This document shows positions 46,521 through 58,089 of a stretch of DNA of 64,000 nucleotides, piece by piece. The position numbers and the translations under genes are program-made. The stretch comes from Helicoverpa zea (Eukaryota > Arthropoda > Insecta > Lepidoptera > Noctuidae). Below the pieces are notes generated by a model. The model did no database searches and was not told the DNA's origin. It worked only from the letters and a program-made list of their open reading frames with translations. Location: contig NC_061473.1 in NCBI RefSeq assembly GCF_022581195.2, forward strand, positions 8,990,001-9,054,000. The letters are read 5' to 3'. Position 1 is the first letter of the stretch, and the number at the start of each line of letters is the position of its first letter.

Positions 46521-46686
46521 ATCATCTTCCTAGATTTTTCCCAAATATGTTGGGGTCGGCTTTACGGCTAGCCGGATGAAGCTGAGTACCAGTGTTTTAG
46601 AAAGAGCGACTGTCTATCTGACCGTCTCAACCAGGTTACCCGGGCAACTCAGTATCTTCCCCTTAGTAGGACAGGTTGTCAGACTT
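46521..46686 (-). mobile_element. SINE family 1, headless
   Basis: atcatcttcctagatttttc, ggggtcggctttacggctag and aaccaggttacccgggcaac. Confidence 0.75.
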
Positions 46687-46925
46687 AGTGGCCTGCCACA
46701 GCTTCGCACGGGATAACAGTACTTCCCCACTTTTTAATGGATGTTATTCTACATGTAAACCTTCCTCTTGAATCACTCTACATATTTATTAAAAAATACC
46801 GCAACAAAATCCGTTGCGAAGTTTTGAAGATTTAAGCGTACCAAGGGACAGGGATATAGAAACAGAAAAAGCGACTTTGTTTTATACTGTGTAGAGATAT
46901 AGCTTTTTATAATGTAGTATAGACT
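46687..46925 (-). mobile_element. Helitron-like element, cgctagt type
   Basis: Reverse of the element at 27474-27712: cacagcttcgcacgggataa, gaagttttgaagatttaagc and aaaagcgactttgttttata. Confidence 0.6.
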
Positions 46926-47141
46926 TATTTATAAACAAAAAATAATATTTACATTTAATCTTCCCTGTTCGGCCACGTCGATGAGATTTTCACGGCCGAG
47001 TTTATAAATAATTCATAGTGAAGTTTCTCAATAAGGAAACAGTTTTTTAAATGGGCTCAGTAGTTTCGGAATGTTTACAATAAAAACATAGAACGTTTTC
47101 CTGTTAATAATACCTATTAGTTTTGAAGTAAGCTTCATTTC

Positions 47142-47330
47142 CAACTAGCTGTTTTTCCCGTGAGAACTTTGCTCGTACCCGGATAAAATATAGACTATAT
47201 TACTAGAAGATATATTGTAGCTTTCCAAAGAGTGGAAGAATTTTCAAATCGATTCAGTAGTTTTGTGTCCTTTAGGGACAAACAAATATATCTACAAACA
47301 CAAAAAAAAATGTTTTCTCTTTATGGGTAG
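47142..47330 (-). mobile_element. Helitron-like element
   Basis: ctagctgtttttcccgtgag, tcgtacccggataaaatata and tcagtagttttgtgtccttt. Confidence 0.65.
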
Positions 47331-47445
47331 ATATTTTCTTTAATTTATACAAGAATATGTACACTATGGTTTACAAACTCAAATTACTTTACTAAAAATA
47401 AAATACTATAAACAAAAAAAAAACATATATATTAAAGAACATTGA

Positions 47446-47523
47446 TTAGGCGTCGAAGTATTCCTCCTCATCACTGTCCTCAGGAAACGTGCAAAGAAGA
47501 CTGGCTGCATTGCCACTTTCTCT
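47446..47523 (-). other. Possible terminal exon with acidic C-terminus
   Basis: The minus-strand frame after tttataatag (an acceptor-like AG) reads 25 codons ending LLCTFPEDSDEEEYFDA and TAA. An acidic, protein-like tail on otherwise random sequence is suggestive, but the polypyrimidine tract is poorly placed and no upstream exon was found. May be chance. Confidence 0.2.
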
Positions 47524-47839
47524 CTATTATAAACTCTTTTGCAAAAAAAAAAATTACCAAATCTGCATTTTTTTTTCAAAAATGTTTCGATGTAACAGAA
47601 ATGTTCATTAATCAGCAATTTAAATGGCTATCAGTTTTCTTAAAATCACGTCAAAACGTTTCAAAACGTCGACGAACTTTATACCAGGAATTAGCTCAGA
47701 ACAAGGTACCTATTACCAGTTTTTTAGCAATTCTTCAAAATTCAAATTTAGAATATGCTGCGCATGCTTGGCTAACCCTTTTGATGCTTGAAATATATAC
47801 TAGTCATTTAGACTGTTTGAAATACACGTGAAGTCTTTA

Positions 47840-49080
47840 AAACCAAGATTTCGCATGGGTGCCCGCTTTTTTTTGCAAAACAGTGTATTCGTTTAGAAGT
47901 TAAGATAACTTCAGCACACCAATCAAGTTCACAAATCAATGATAAGTTTATCTCAATAAGCGACTAGTTGAGCCTCCAGGCTGGGCTGGATTGACCTCAT
48001 TACAGTTTGCAATGAGCGCTCGCCTCGCTGCCCCAACTATGTTATACATGAAGAGCTAAAATCTATTGCATTCATCAAGTGCAAGATACTCATATACTTT
48101 TGAAAATATTATGATGTTTCTTTGGGATTCGCTTAAATGGGATGAGCTTAAATAATTAGGTATGTGATAATGTGACATCCTGATTATACCTAATATTACG
48201 AATGTGAAAAGTACCTAATTCTGTTGGGATTTCATGCTAAAATTACTGGAACAAATTAAATGTTCGGTACATTTCGTACGTAAGTTTTTATTTCGAAAAA
48301 TACTTAGGTTTACAGGCATTTATGACAATTGTCAAACACTAGTTGCTCGTTACCAAAAAGTTCATAGCCACTCTTTTCTATCAGAATAGCAATTATTTGC
48401 CTTCTTTGTGTACTACAAAATTGTTTTTTTGGCGGTGAGGCATAAGAGGTGACGGATCTGTGTCTGCTGTGTTCTGTTAATTCGTAATACACTTCGCTAA
48501 GTACATAAATGACGTGTTTCATTTACATTCGGTAGATATGTACCCATACTACGTATAGTAAACGCACATATATGTCTTCTAAGAATAATTATTTTATTTG
48601 TTTTTTTTTTTAAATAACTGATCTTGTACAAAATCTCAATAATAATGATAAAATCAGCTGAGAAGTTTTTTTATAATACAAAGTAACTTATATCACTCAT
48701 TTATAGAAAACAAGCATTTTAAGACGTCACAAACTCGTAATTCCTCACATAAACATCTTAAAAAGATCTTAGTACAAAACACTATACTTACGTGTAGCAT
48801 CTGTCAATGACACAATTACGAGTGGTCGGTGTTCCGCGAGGCAAAAATACCCGACCTACATACCGCGGTATTCCATTAGAGCTCGATACCGCCTGTTTAC
48901 GAAACTGTCCCCTTATTCTGTCATTGGTTATTATTTTAAAGTAGGTATGTAGTTCTTTTTGGCACTGTTGTTTACTGTTTTTGCGATAAGCACATCTAAA
49001 TAAGTTTGTTTTTGGATAGTTTTTTAAGGTCTTTTACTGGATTTTTGGTCATGTTCTTCTTAATGTACTGTATTTCCAAC
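47840..49080. other. No gene recognised
   Basis: 48790-48930 is richer in CG (tggtcggtgttccgcgaggc, accgcggtattccattagag), but no exon or repeat can be supported. Confidence 0.4.
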
Positions 49081-49089
49081 ATATTGTCT

Positions 49090-49292
49090 ACTAGCTTCCG
49101 CCCGTGGCTTCAACCGCGTAGAGTTCGGTTCTATCGCGTTTCCAAGAGAATTCTTCAAAAGTCCGGGTTAAAAACTATCCCATGTTCTTTCTCAGGGTCA
49201 ACTCTATCTCTGTACCAAATTTTATTAAATCGGTTCAGTGGTTTAGACGTGAAAGCGTAACAGACAGACAGACAGACAGAGTTACTTTCTCA
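49090..49292 (-). mobile_element. Short Helitron, reverse orientation
   Basis: Reverse complement of 37209-37425: ctagcttccgcccgtggctt, ttcttcaaaagtccgggtta, aacagacagacagacagaca. Confidence 0.75.
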
Positions 49293-49411
49293 CCTATACT
49301 TATAATAAATCTGTAGAGAGGTCAATTCTGTACATTGAATATATTTACAAAATAACTATTAGGGGGTGATTAGTGATCGATACTGATGCCAAAAATGCAA
49401 TCAGTAAAATT

Positions 49412-49414
<3 letters not shown>

Positions 49415-49484
<70 letters not shown>
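49415..49484 (+). repeat. (GTCT)n microsatellite
   Basis: 70 bp of uninterrupted GTCT units, against 30 bp at the same position of the other Helitron copy. Confidence 0.98.
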
Positions 49485-49891
49485 ATGTTCGTTATGGAAA
49501 CAAAAACTACTGGACGGATTTTAATGAAACTTGGCACAAATATTCTTCATACTCCTGGGCAGGTTATAGAATACTTTTCATCACGCTACGATCAATAGGA
49601 GCAGAGCAGTGAAGGTAAATGTTGGGAAAACGGGAGAAGTTACTCCATTTTTTAAGCTTCCGTCGCGTGTGCAGCCCTAATGGTTACAGTTACACAGAAA
49701 CCATGTACGACGGAAATGTTCTTCATAAAATTATGTAAAAAATATCCCGTGGCAGCATATGTCTATCTTTTATGGTTGACTCACAATAACACGTAAAACT
49801 CTCGGTAGCTTAGCAGTTCGGAGCTTTCTGATTATATTTGTCTACTATTTCGTTTATAACACTCTCACTCATACTAATTAAAAATAGTTAA

Positions 49892-50348
49892 GAGGACGAA
49901 TTGGAATTTTTGGCGCCAAGGATCTCAATTTTTCTCAGTAAATACAAAACGGATCAAAATACAATTTGGTTACCTGAAAGTTCATGATATAAACCTTATT
50001 TTGTTAGACGTAGAAACATGATTAGGTAACTTTTATAACAGAGAAAAATATATCAAACATACCTCTTTTTAAAAAGAGATTCACATATTATGGGCAAACG
50101 GGACCGATTTAAGCCTCTTAACTTTTTTAGTAGTTGAGTATATACATACTCTTTAAAATTGTAGAAGGAATTTTTATCAAATTATCATTTCTAAATAATA
50201 AAATTACAAAACCATTTTGTCGCTTACGACTTTTAGTTATAAGCTAGCGCGCGTATTGTTATCCTCGCCCCGCTCAAACGCTCCGACCCCTTTTGGCGCC
50301 TTAGATGCGCGTGCCGGTTATGGAATTATTGTTGACCAATTCGTCGCC
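49892..50348. mobile_element. TTAA-targeting MITE (457 bp)
   Basis: TTAA at 49888-49891 and 50349-50352 flank ends gaggacgaattgg and ccaattcgtcgcc (inverted). The paralogous Helitron at about 25250-25270 shows the empty site atagttaacagta with a single TTAA. This is the piggyBac/Kolobok type of target, though the termini do not start CCCT as in classic piggyBac. Confidence 0.92.
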
Positions 50349-50869
50349 TTAACAGTATAAACTGTTCATTTAAAAAAGAATGATTTAAATCGGTAAAGAA
50401 ACACCAAAGTTATACATGAAAAACGGTAATAAGCCATCGCGCGTGAATACTGAATCACGCTATAAGGATCATTTTTGTGCAACGGTCGCCGCGCTCGACG
50501 CGACTCGCGGCGCGGTCGCTGCGCGAGCTTCATACAATTTTGGCTGTTGGTGCGATTGATGCGAATAGACGTTCAGAGCGTTCAACCTGATTGCGCGACT
50601 TTTAGGTTTTAAATAATTTATTTTTAACTTTCTTTTGTTGTTATTTTATAAAAGAGGTTGGTACCTATTAGTTATTTTTGTGTTTAAATATTCGTTCAAA
50701 TTACAAATTATTAATAGTTTACATTTTATTACTTAAAGTAGCAGTACGCATAGATTTAGATAATTGGAGGGGCTGGTGTTTATTATTTCTTCCTCTCTTT
50801 GCACAAAGTCCGACTCTAACGCGGACGAAGTCGCTGGCAGAAGCTAGTTTATAATATTAGTAGGAATAT

Positions 50870-52480
50870 TAGTAGAGATGAAACAACACATATTCGGAAG
50901 TTCTAAGTGCATGTTTGAACTTTTATGCCCTTTTCTTTATTTTTAATTAGATTGTTTTGCAAGGCATGAAATGGCAAGTTTAACAAAATTCTACCTAATA
51001 TTAAAGATCGTGAAATCGTAACTTAAGTACAAAATAAAAAAGAAATGAGATTTTATACCTATATTTTAACATCGATATGTCACAAGACACATATTTAGCT
51101 GTCATTATTTTAACTGGCCAATAAAAACAATTGACATGACATAACTATATTTAAAATAATAAAAAAAGCTCTTCAGACTCTCAATATTGCTAGAATTAAT
51201 ATTAAATAACTTATTATAAAATAACTTAAAGAATATTGATTTAACTAAAACATATTTTAATGAGGCCAAACATCGTCTTAGTAGAAAATAAATTAAGAAG
51301 CAAACAGAAGTTGAGAAAAGTTTTTTCAATTTTATTTTACTTTTTTCGTCCCAAACTAAAGTAATTTTTGACGAATAAATACTTAGTTATATTGGAAAGG
51401 AAATTGATTTCGCTAAAGTTTAATCGAGTGGGTATTAATAGAAAAGTTTCGGTTGGTTTAATAACTTTTTATTTAAAAATGCCTCTGTACTTTACTGACA
51501 CTGATTACTGCACGTACGGGAAAATTTTTCAAATCGTATCAGTGGTTCTTGAGATAAGCGCGTTCATATAAACAAACGTATTTCCCATAAACGGATAAAA
51601 TACTGTATATGTTTTCCAAGGATATTGCAGTTTTCAGAAATAATGTTTCAAATGTGTTGAACACAGAAGCTGTAGCTTCGAAGCATTTAGGCTACAAACA
51701 AACAAACAAAATATTTCCCCTTTATTATATTAAGTAGTAAACATTACAATATAATTATAGTATAAACAAAAAATAACAAAAATATCTCCGCACAAGAAAG
51801 AATCCTATCTTTCACTTGTCAAGAACAAAACTTCAAAAAAACTGAGATTACATGAAAAAACAAAATGGCGTACTATAATCCAATTTGTTCGATGATTTCT
51901 GATCAGAAACCTATGTAATATACCCTTGTCAGACGTAGAAAGAGTGACAGCAAACAATTTGTGTACATCCGCAAATGTATCGAAACTTGTATGATAATTG
52001 AGGTTTGCAAAAAACCCTTTTCTAAGGATAAAAAGATAATTTATTATCTATTTATTTATTTCTATATATCTATTAATTTATGTACTATATACATAAAGTA
52101 TATATAGTCCGCGCCAAATAAACGTGCAATAAAGTTTGTTCACCTCCTTCTACTAATGTATCCCAATATTCCAAAACGATACGAAAAAAATGTATGGGCA
52201 GTGTCGGTAACACGATCAAAACAAGTGTATCGTGGTAAGAGGCGTCCTTGTCGCAAAGGATTAGAAACCTTTGGTCAAAAGTATGATCAGTCAGTAAAAC
52301 TTTCCGAGTAGAGTACCTACACAAGTTGAGTAGTCTATCCCAAGCGCATTCCAAATTCGAAATGACGGAAGGACATTATTACAAAATGGCGGACAGGTGA
52401 TGCGCCCCTGACGGCAGGGCGGTTGAATGACCTTTATTGCAAGTTTATTTGGCGCGTACTATAGTACATATCATATCTAT
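50870..52480. other. AT-rich span with one decayed Helitron-like patch
   Basis: 51585-51735 (aaacggataaaatactgtat, gctacaaacaaacaaacaaa) resembles a worn Helitron. Otherwise no gene or repeat is supported. Confidence 0.4.
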
Positions 52481-52646
52481 AGCCCTTTCCCGCGGTATCA
52501 CCCGCGTCCCGTGGGAACTACTCTAAAAATCTTGTATTGTCAGAGGTTCTCTATTAATTAAGTGAACGGCTATTAAGTTTTTTTTTTATCAGGGTGCGTG
52601 AAGAAATACATAACTATACCGATAAATAAACCGCTAGCCGAAGCTA

Positions 52647-52808
52647 GTCATCATCTCTCGAACCTTTTCCCAACTATGTTGGGGTCGGCTTCCAGTCTAA
52701 TCAGTTGCAGCTGAGTACCAGTGTTTTACAAGGAGCAATTGCTTGTCTGACCTCCTCAACCCAGTTACCCAGGCAATGCAATACCCCTTGGTAAGACTGG
52801 GGGCAGAA
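52647..52808 (-). mobile_element. SINE family 1, headless
   Basis: tctcgaaccttttcccaact through aataccccttggtaagactg. Confidence 0.85.
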
Positions 52809-53083
52809 GCTAGTCAAAATATAAAAAAATATCTCATTACTTAGTAGGTTCTCAACACTGTTAAGAAGTAAGTTTTTACTTGATTTTCTATGTAATATGG
52901 GGTAAATGAACCGACAGTTCCGATGAGCGATTACCGCCGCCCACCACAGAAGCTTCATAAATATTTTACCAGCATTATAAAAAGGAGTAGGCACTTATTT
53001 TCTTGAAGATTTTAAGGGGAACATTATTCATATATTAATTTTGGAATTAGAATATTTATTATTGTAAACATTGTCATTATCTG

Positions 53084-53352
53084 TCTTTTATCGTCCCACT
53101 GCTGGGTACAGGCCTCCTCTCACACAGAGAAGGATAGAGTGTTAATCACTACGCTTGCTAAACGATTTCAGACTTTACAGTCCAGGTTTTCTCGAGATGT
53201 TTTCCTTCACCTTAAAACAGCCGTTAGCAGTCAAAATATACCTACTTAAAAAGTACATACAAACTTAGAAAAGATTAATTGGTACTTGCCTGACCTGGAA
53301 TTGAATCCATAAACTCATGCTTGGGAGGTTGGTGCCTCATCCACTAGGCCAC
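53084..53352 (-). mobile_element. SINE family 2, near full length with tRNA head
   Basis: On the minus strand the head (ggtggcctagtggatgagg, then gattcaattccaggtcagg) resembles that of family 1, but the body (ctgtaaagtctgaaatcg, cagcagtgggacgataaa) differs. The two families share a 5' region. Confidence 0.8.
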
Positions 53353-53563
53353 CACAATTTATGTTTGTAATTAATATCTAATATCTATATAAGCGTTCAA
53401 TTTAATTCAATACCTCTAATCAGTGTATAATCTAACACCTCTGATCATTCTATAACTATAATGTGTTCAAGTAATTGCCTTCAAGCACAATCAAGTATGG
53501 ATTACAGTCATAAAATTACCATTACCTAAGTTAGTAAATCACGTAGTCCTAAGAGTACCTACC

Positions 53564-53835
53564 CACACACGAAAACTAAACAGTCGGCCGACCCTGGTAC
53601 ATAAAAGGCCTACGAAGGAATATGATGGGTTTTAGTCAGTAAGAGTCTGACACTCTCTCACACTGCGTACCCACAGCAGGAAAAATGGTTGGCAAAAAAA
53701 TCATTTTTTTGAACAAAATCTTGGATCCAATCAGAATTTTACTTATAAATCGGTGTTTTATGCTTTCTACCATCCATCTCCTCACTAATTTATGAGTCCA
53801 AACTAAATATCGCCCAACTAAAAGTTTGCAGTGTG
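53564..53835. mobile_element. MITE family E with nested family C fragment
   Basis: Ends cacacacgaaaactaaacag and gcccaactaaaagtttgcag-tgtg. Positions 53592-53690 hold a family C fragment (ggtacataaaaggcctacga, tcagtaagagtctgacactc). Confidence 0.7.
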
Positions 53836-54078
53836 CAAATACCTACTCTAATAGCTGAAATTCGGCTAAATCTAGACACGTACTGGTCCCAGATCGGTCT
53901 GCGGATTAGATATATGAAATTGGATTCTATTCTAATAGTATACTTTGGGGGAATACATCATTTTGGTCCCGCGTATCTCGGTTGCTTCAGGCGATAGGCA
54001 CATAAAGAGATTGCCAATCTTGTTGAAGTTAGAAAAAATCTGGGCTCGCCAAAAGGTTTACGATAACTCTTAGATCCG

Positions 54079-54260
54079 CACACTGTTGACTAAACAGTTG
54101 GCAATTTTTTTTTTTAAGAATATCTTGTTTCCAATCAAAGTTTTCAGTCGGTCTGATACCGGCTAAATACCTGATCGTCGTAATGTGCGTTCTACCATTC
54201 ATCTTCATACGGATTTATGAGCCCAAACAAACTATCAGGCGACTAAAAGTTTGCAGTGTG
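54079..54260. mobile_element. MITE family E, intact (182 bp)
   Basis: cacactgttgactaaacagt and gactaaaagtttgcagtgtg form imperfect inverted ends. The interior contains cagtcggtctgataccggct. Confidence 0.75.
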
Positions 54261-54538
54261 CGCATGTTCTTACCCATCAACAAGTTTTGTAGACCATGTT
54301 CTGTGCCCTACCCTAAGGGGACTTCTTTTCGCACTCAAATAGAAACTACAACATATGTTATTTTGATTATAAGCTGTATCACTGCTGTCATCAAAATCTG
54401 TCCTGTTCAATGACACTTTTTCGTAGAGTGATGTGATAAAAATATGCCTTGTTATTAGTGTAATTTTGGATACAGCTATCTTTTCATGCCGAAGAGAAAT
54501 AAACGTTAATTACAACACTTGGACAAGACTGATTCTCA

Positions 54539-54596
54539 TCATCATCATCATCATAAGCCTATCGCAGACAACAGCTGGACATAGGCCTCTCCAAGT
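54539..54596 (-). mobile_element. 58-bp LINE tail insertion with 12-bp target duplication
   Basis: gactgattctca occurs at 54527-54538 and 54597-54608. Between them, on the minus strand, lies ggcctatgtccagctgttgt followed by an (ATG)n tail, the 3' terminus of a BovB/RTE-like LINE. An extreme 5' truncation. Confidence 0.85.
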
Positions 54597-54649
54597 GACT
54601 GATTCTCAATTTGAGACAATACATAAAATCAAAATGCGATCCTACTAAG

Positions 54650-54702
54650 TGGCGCCCAGCATGGGACTATTAGTGACCCACGTTGGGTGCCAATTAGGTA
54701 GG
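54650..54702. repeat. Inverted pair of primer-binding-site-like sequences
   Basis: tggcgcccagcatgggact resembles a lysine-tRNA primer binding site of LTR elements. It is followed, inverted, by agtgacccacgttgggtgcc. A preceding LTR (perhaps with the aataaa near 54498) is conjectural. Confidence 0.35.
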
Positions 54703-54739
54703 AGGCTAGTGGATAAGTAATAACAGCACGGGTTCACTA

Positions 54740-55170
54740 ACCAAAGATTAAAAATGTAAGTTCTTCATACATATTTACTTCAAAACTATAGGAAAGTCTA
54801 GAAATAGTGACGTATATTACAACTTCGAAATACATTGTAGTTTAGAATAAGGATTTTTATTTTAAGACTCGACGTACCGAACGACGTAGCAAATATTTAC
54901 CAAAACTACCAACCTTGTGTAGTCTTGTTACAAGAAAAAAAGTTCTGTATTGAAAGCATTGAACTGTGCGATAAATATTTATTGTAAGATTTATGTAAAT
55001 ACGAAGTGTAATGTTTGTCAAAGCAGTAATAATGTATATTGTATCTAAGAAGATTCTGTCCGTGTTATTGTTATAGGTGTTATTTATTTTACAAAAGTAT
55101 ATATTTTAGAACCAAAGTTTTTGTATCCAATGTGAATGTCAGTTTGTTCACATTGTTTTTTTATTAAATT
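54740..55170. other. AT-rich span, no gene recognised
   Basis: No repeat, exon or RNA gene supported. Confidence 0.4.
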
Positions 55171-55179
55171 CACATAGAC

Positions 55180-55372
55180 GTCCTCCTAGCCGACTATCGG
55201 CCACGGACGCTGCTCTCGTGTATGAAGATTAGCCATCTGCGCAGAACATATTATAGTGCACGAGCATTTGCGCAGACACAGGTGCGCTCACTATTCCTTC
55301 ACTCTCATAGCCCGATGGGACGGCAATCCGACACGACCGGAGAGAGATCACAAACAGGACCGATGTTTACGT
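55180..55372 (-). mobile_element. SINE family 3, headless
   Basis: gccgactatcggccacggac through gaccgatgtttacg. Confidence 0.8.
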
Positions 55373-55817
55373 GGACTTACGAATGATTGTGGTGGATTTT
55401 GGAAGGAATTAAAGTTCCATCCTGAAAATCGTTAATAGGCTACTATTTATCCAAACGCCCACATTACATAGTTCTCAAAGGAAGCGACAGAAATCTCGAC
55501 TCCTAGTTTCATAAAAGGGCCTAAAACATAAATAAACATTTCCAAGTAAAAATCCTCATCACTCTTACTTAGCTATAAAAGTCTTTCATTCCCTAAAAAG
55601 TACATTTTTATTCAAAGAGCAGGCTCCTAAATAAATTCAGCGGGAATTCCTCGTCAAGAAACAAAAGAAAAATAATTGATTTTTATTATTAAATCAGTCG
55701 GTCGAATAGGGCTTACATTACAACCTTTGCGGTAAAAACTTTTTAGAATTTTAATGGAACTCTTTTGAAAAAATAATTATTTCACTCCATGGTAGAATTT
55801 TGAACCTTTAGAGTCGG

Positions 55818-56021
55818 CACACTGTAAACTTTTAGTTGGCAAATACATATATTGTTTGGGCTCATAAATCAGTATGAAGATGAATGGTAGTACGCACATT
55901 ACAATGATCAGGTATTTAGCCGGTATCAGACCGAGTGAAAACTTTGATTGAAATCAAGATTTTTTGTAAAAAAATTACCAACTATCTGCCAACTGTCGGG
56001 CAACTATTTAGTCTGTAGTGT
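55818..56021. mobile_element. MITE family E, intact (204 bp)
   Basis: cacactgtaaacttttagtt and gggcaactatttagtctgta-gtgt at the ends; interior tcaggtatttagccggtatc shared with 54079 in reverse. Confidence 0.8.
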
Positions 56022-56024
56022 CTT

Positions 56025-56760
56025 ACATTACAGAATATTCTTATAGGTATTACAACCTTCGCGGTTAAAACCTTTTTGCATTTTAATGGAAGTCTTTTGA
56101 AAAAATAATTATTTCACTTCATGATACGATTTTTGGACGTTTAACGGAACATTTTTGAGGTTATACGGTGAATGAAATATTAATTGGATTTGAATTCGAG
56201 TTGTGGCTTGTCAACGGATTGCACGATATTTTTTATTTTTGTATTGAAGACTCCAGACCTTCATTCATTTTCAATAAGGTTAGTTGGCTGTTTTGAAGGT
56301 GCATTGTATTCTTTAGATGGAGTTTCAAAATTATAATTTAAGATACTACCTACTTAGTTTTTAGCAAATAACAATTTATTTGTGTGAGCAGTTGCCATAT
56401 GAAAAAAGTTGGAGCAAATTATTATTTTTCACTGAATGAGAATCAGATTTTACTTTAATTTAAGGTGAATAATAATCTTCATATATTCATACCATACAAT
56501 AGGTATAAAGATTACTTTAAAAACATATTATTATGATACAGTAACTTTCTATCCTTTAAAAAAAAATGTAGCCAAGTTTTCCTGAAAATCCATGCAGAAT
56601 ATGGATTAACTGTAAAAATACACTATTTTGATAAAACAAGAACACTTCTTTTCCTACAAAACAATTGTAGCTACCCAAAGTTTTTACTCAAATTTTTAAA
56701 ATGTTTGCGTTCAAAAACAAAATAACCATTTTAATTTTATTTACAACGTAATGAACTGCT
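56025..56760. other. AT-rich span, no gene recognised
   Basis: The phrase acaaccttygcggtwaaaac occurs twice (55720 and 56049) together with gaaaaaataattatttcact, a diverged local duplication of about 330 bp spacing around the MITE. No exon seen. Confidence 0.45.
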
Positions 56761-56764
56761 ATCT

Positions 56765-56953
56765 AATGCCCATTTTCACCAACAAATACCTAAATTAAGG
56801 GATCCCCTAAGAGCATTTACGGAACACTTAATAAGAATTTCGTTTTCACCAAAGTTTAGGTATCCCTTACCCATAGTTATTTATGTCAAAATTGGGAGAG
56901 CCCTTATTCTAAGTGGCACTTAGATTAAGAGATTGTTGGTGAAAATGGGCATT
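56765..56953. mobile_element. MITE with perfect 21-bp inverted repeats
   Basis: aatgcccattttcaccaaca-a at 56765-56785 and its exact complement at 56933-56953. The interior has further partial symmetry (acctaaattaaggg and cttagattaag). CTA/TAG at the edges fits a TA target. Confidence 0.88.
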
Positions 56954-57389
56954 AGTCCACAAGGGGTGATTATGCGAAGTAACCCGTTAATGTGTACAGG
57001 TGGCGTTAGTTAATGTGGACATTGACTGCGGATCTCAGGATTATCTCGGCATAAGTAACCGTTTGAAAGATTCTGCTGTTTTGGGATTAAAATATAGGAC
57101 TTCCTTTATGAGAACAACTCATCTAAAATCACTTTACGTCATATTGTATACAGCAATACACTCATTGTTTACCAATGTAAACATATAATATGTATATGGA
57201 ACATTGATGAAAGGTTCTTCTAACCTATAGACAGACTTGTGCTGAGGAGTTTCTCGCGTCATTTCGTCCCAGCAAAAACACGTAGGAAATTGTGAAGGAT
57301 GGACGTTTTTCGAGGCCGACTTTTGTAAATTTTGACACTCAAAAGTGGCTTCTTGGCAGCCAAGTTTGAATATATAATTTGATTTTGGG

Positions 57390-57500
57390 GTTTGATCTGC
57401 TTAGCCCTTTCCCAAACTATGTAGCACGCAGCTGAGTATCAGTGTTTTACATGGACCAACTGCTTTTCGGGCTTCCTCAACCAAGTTACTCTGACAAGCT
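57390..57500 (-). mobile_element. SINE family 1, highly diverged
   Basis: gcttagccctttcccaaact, cgcagctgagtatcagtgtt and cctcaaccaagttactc. Confidence 0.6.
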
Positions 57501-57954
57501 TATGGCAACTTTTTTCTTATCTTAAGTTTTTTTGCCTAATTAGTTAAATAAATAATAAGGTAAATAAATAAACACGCATTCACAACTAACGTAAGATTTC
57601 TGCCAGGCTTTAAAAAAATGTCCTTAAAAATCACTTAGCTCCCCAAAAAGCACGCTTCAATCCTACCCCATGACAAATGTTCCCGTGACCTTCAGCTGAC
57701 ATTGAGCATATTATTACGACGTTTCGCATAAAAAATGATCCCGCCCCCGACATAAACGATTCCCTTTTCGCCCTTTTGTGCCCATAATTTCTATGGAAAT
57801 ATGGGAACAGCCTGTATGATGGGATTGACCGATCAAATCGAAGGTTTTATTACTGAACGAATTTTAGAAAAAGAGAGATGAAATCATTTTTATTCGAATA
57901 TTTTATGATGTGACAGAATCAGTCAGAAACCAGACAGTTTAGTAATCAGTTTTA

Positions 57955-58085
57955 ACAAGAGGTATTGGGTTGCCCGGGTAACTGGGTTGAGGAGGTTAGT
58001 TTGGCAGTCGCTCCTTCTAAAGCACTGGTACTCAGCTGCATTCGATTAGACTGGAAGCCGACCCCAACATTAGGGAAAAAGGCTA
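57955..58085 (+). mobile_element. SINE family 1, 3' part
   Basis: aagaggtattgggttgcccg through gactggaagccgaccccaac. Confidence 0.85.
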
Positions 58086-58089
58086 GAAC

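Larger units (their letters stand above)
49295..50847 (+). mobile_element. Non-autonomous Helitron, copy 2, with internal MITE
   Basis: Same element as 24705-25797 with the same hairpin-CTAG end. It differs by a longer (GTCT)n run, the 457-bp TTAA-flanked insertion and loss of one arm of the internal hairpin (near 50430-50460). It directly abuts the short Helitron on its left. Confidence 0.85.
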
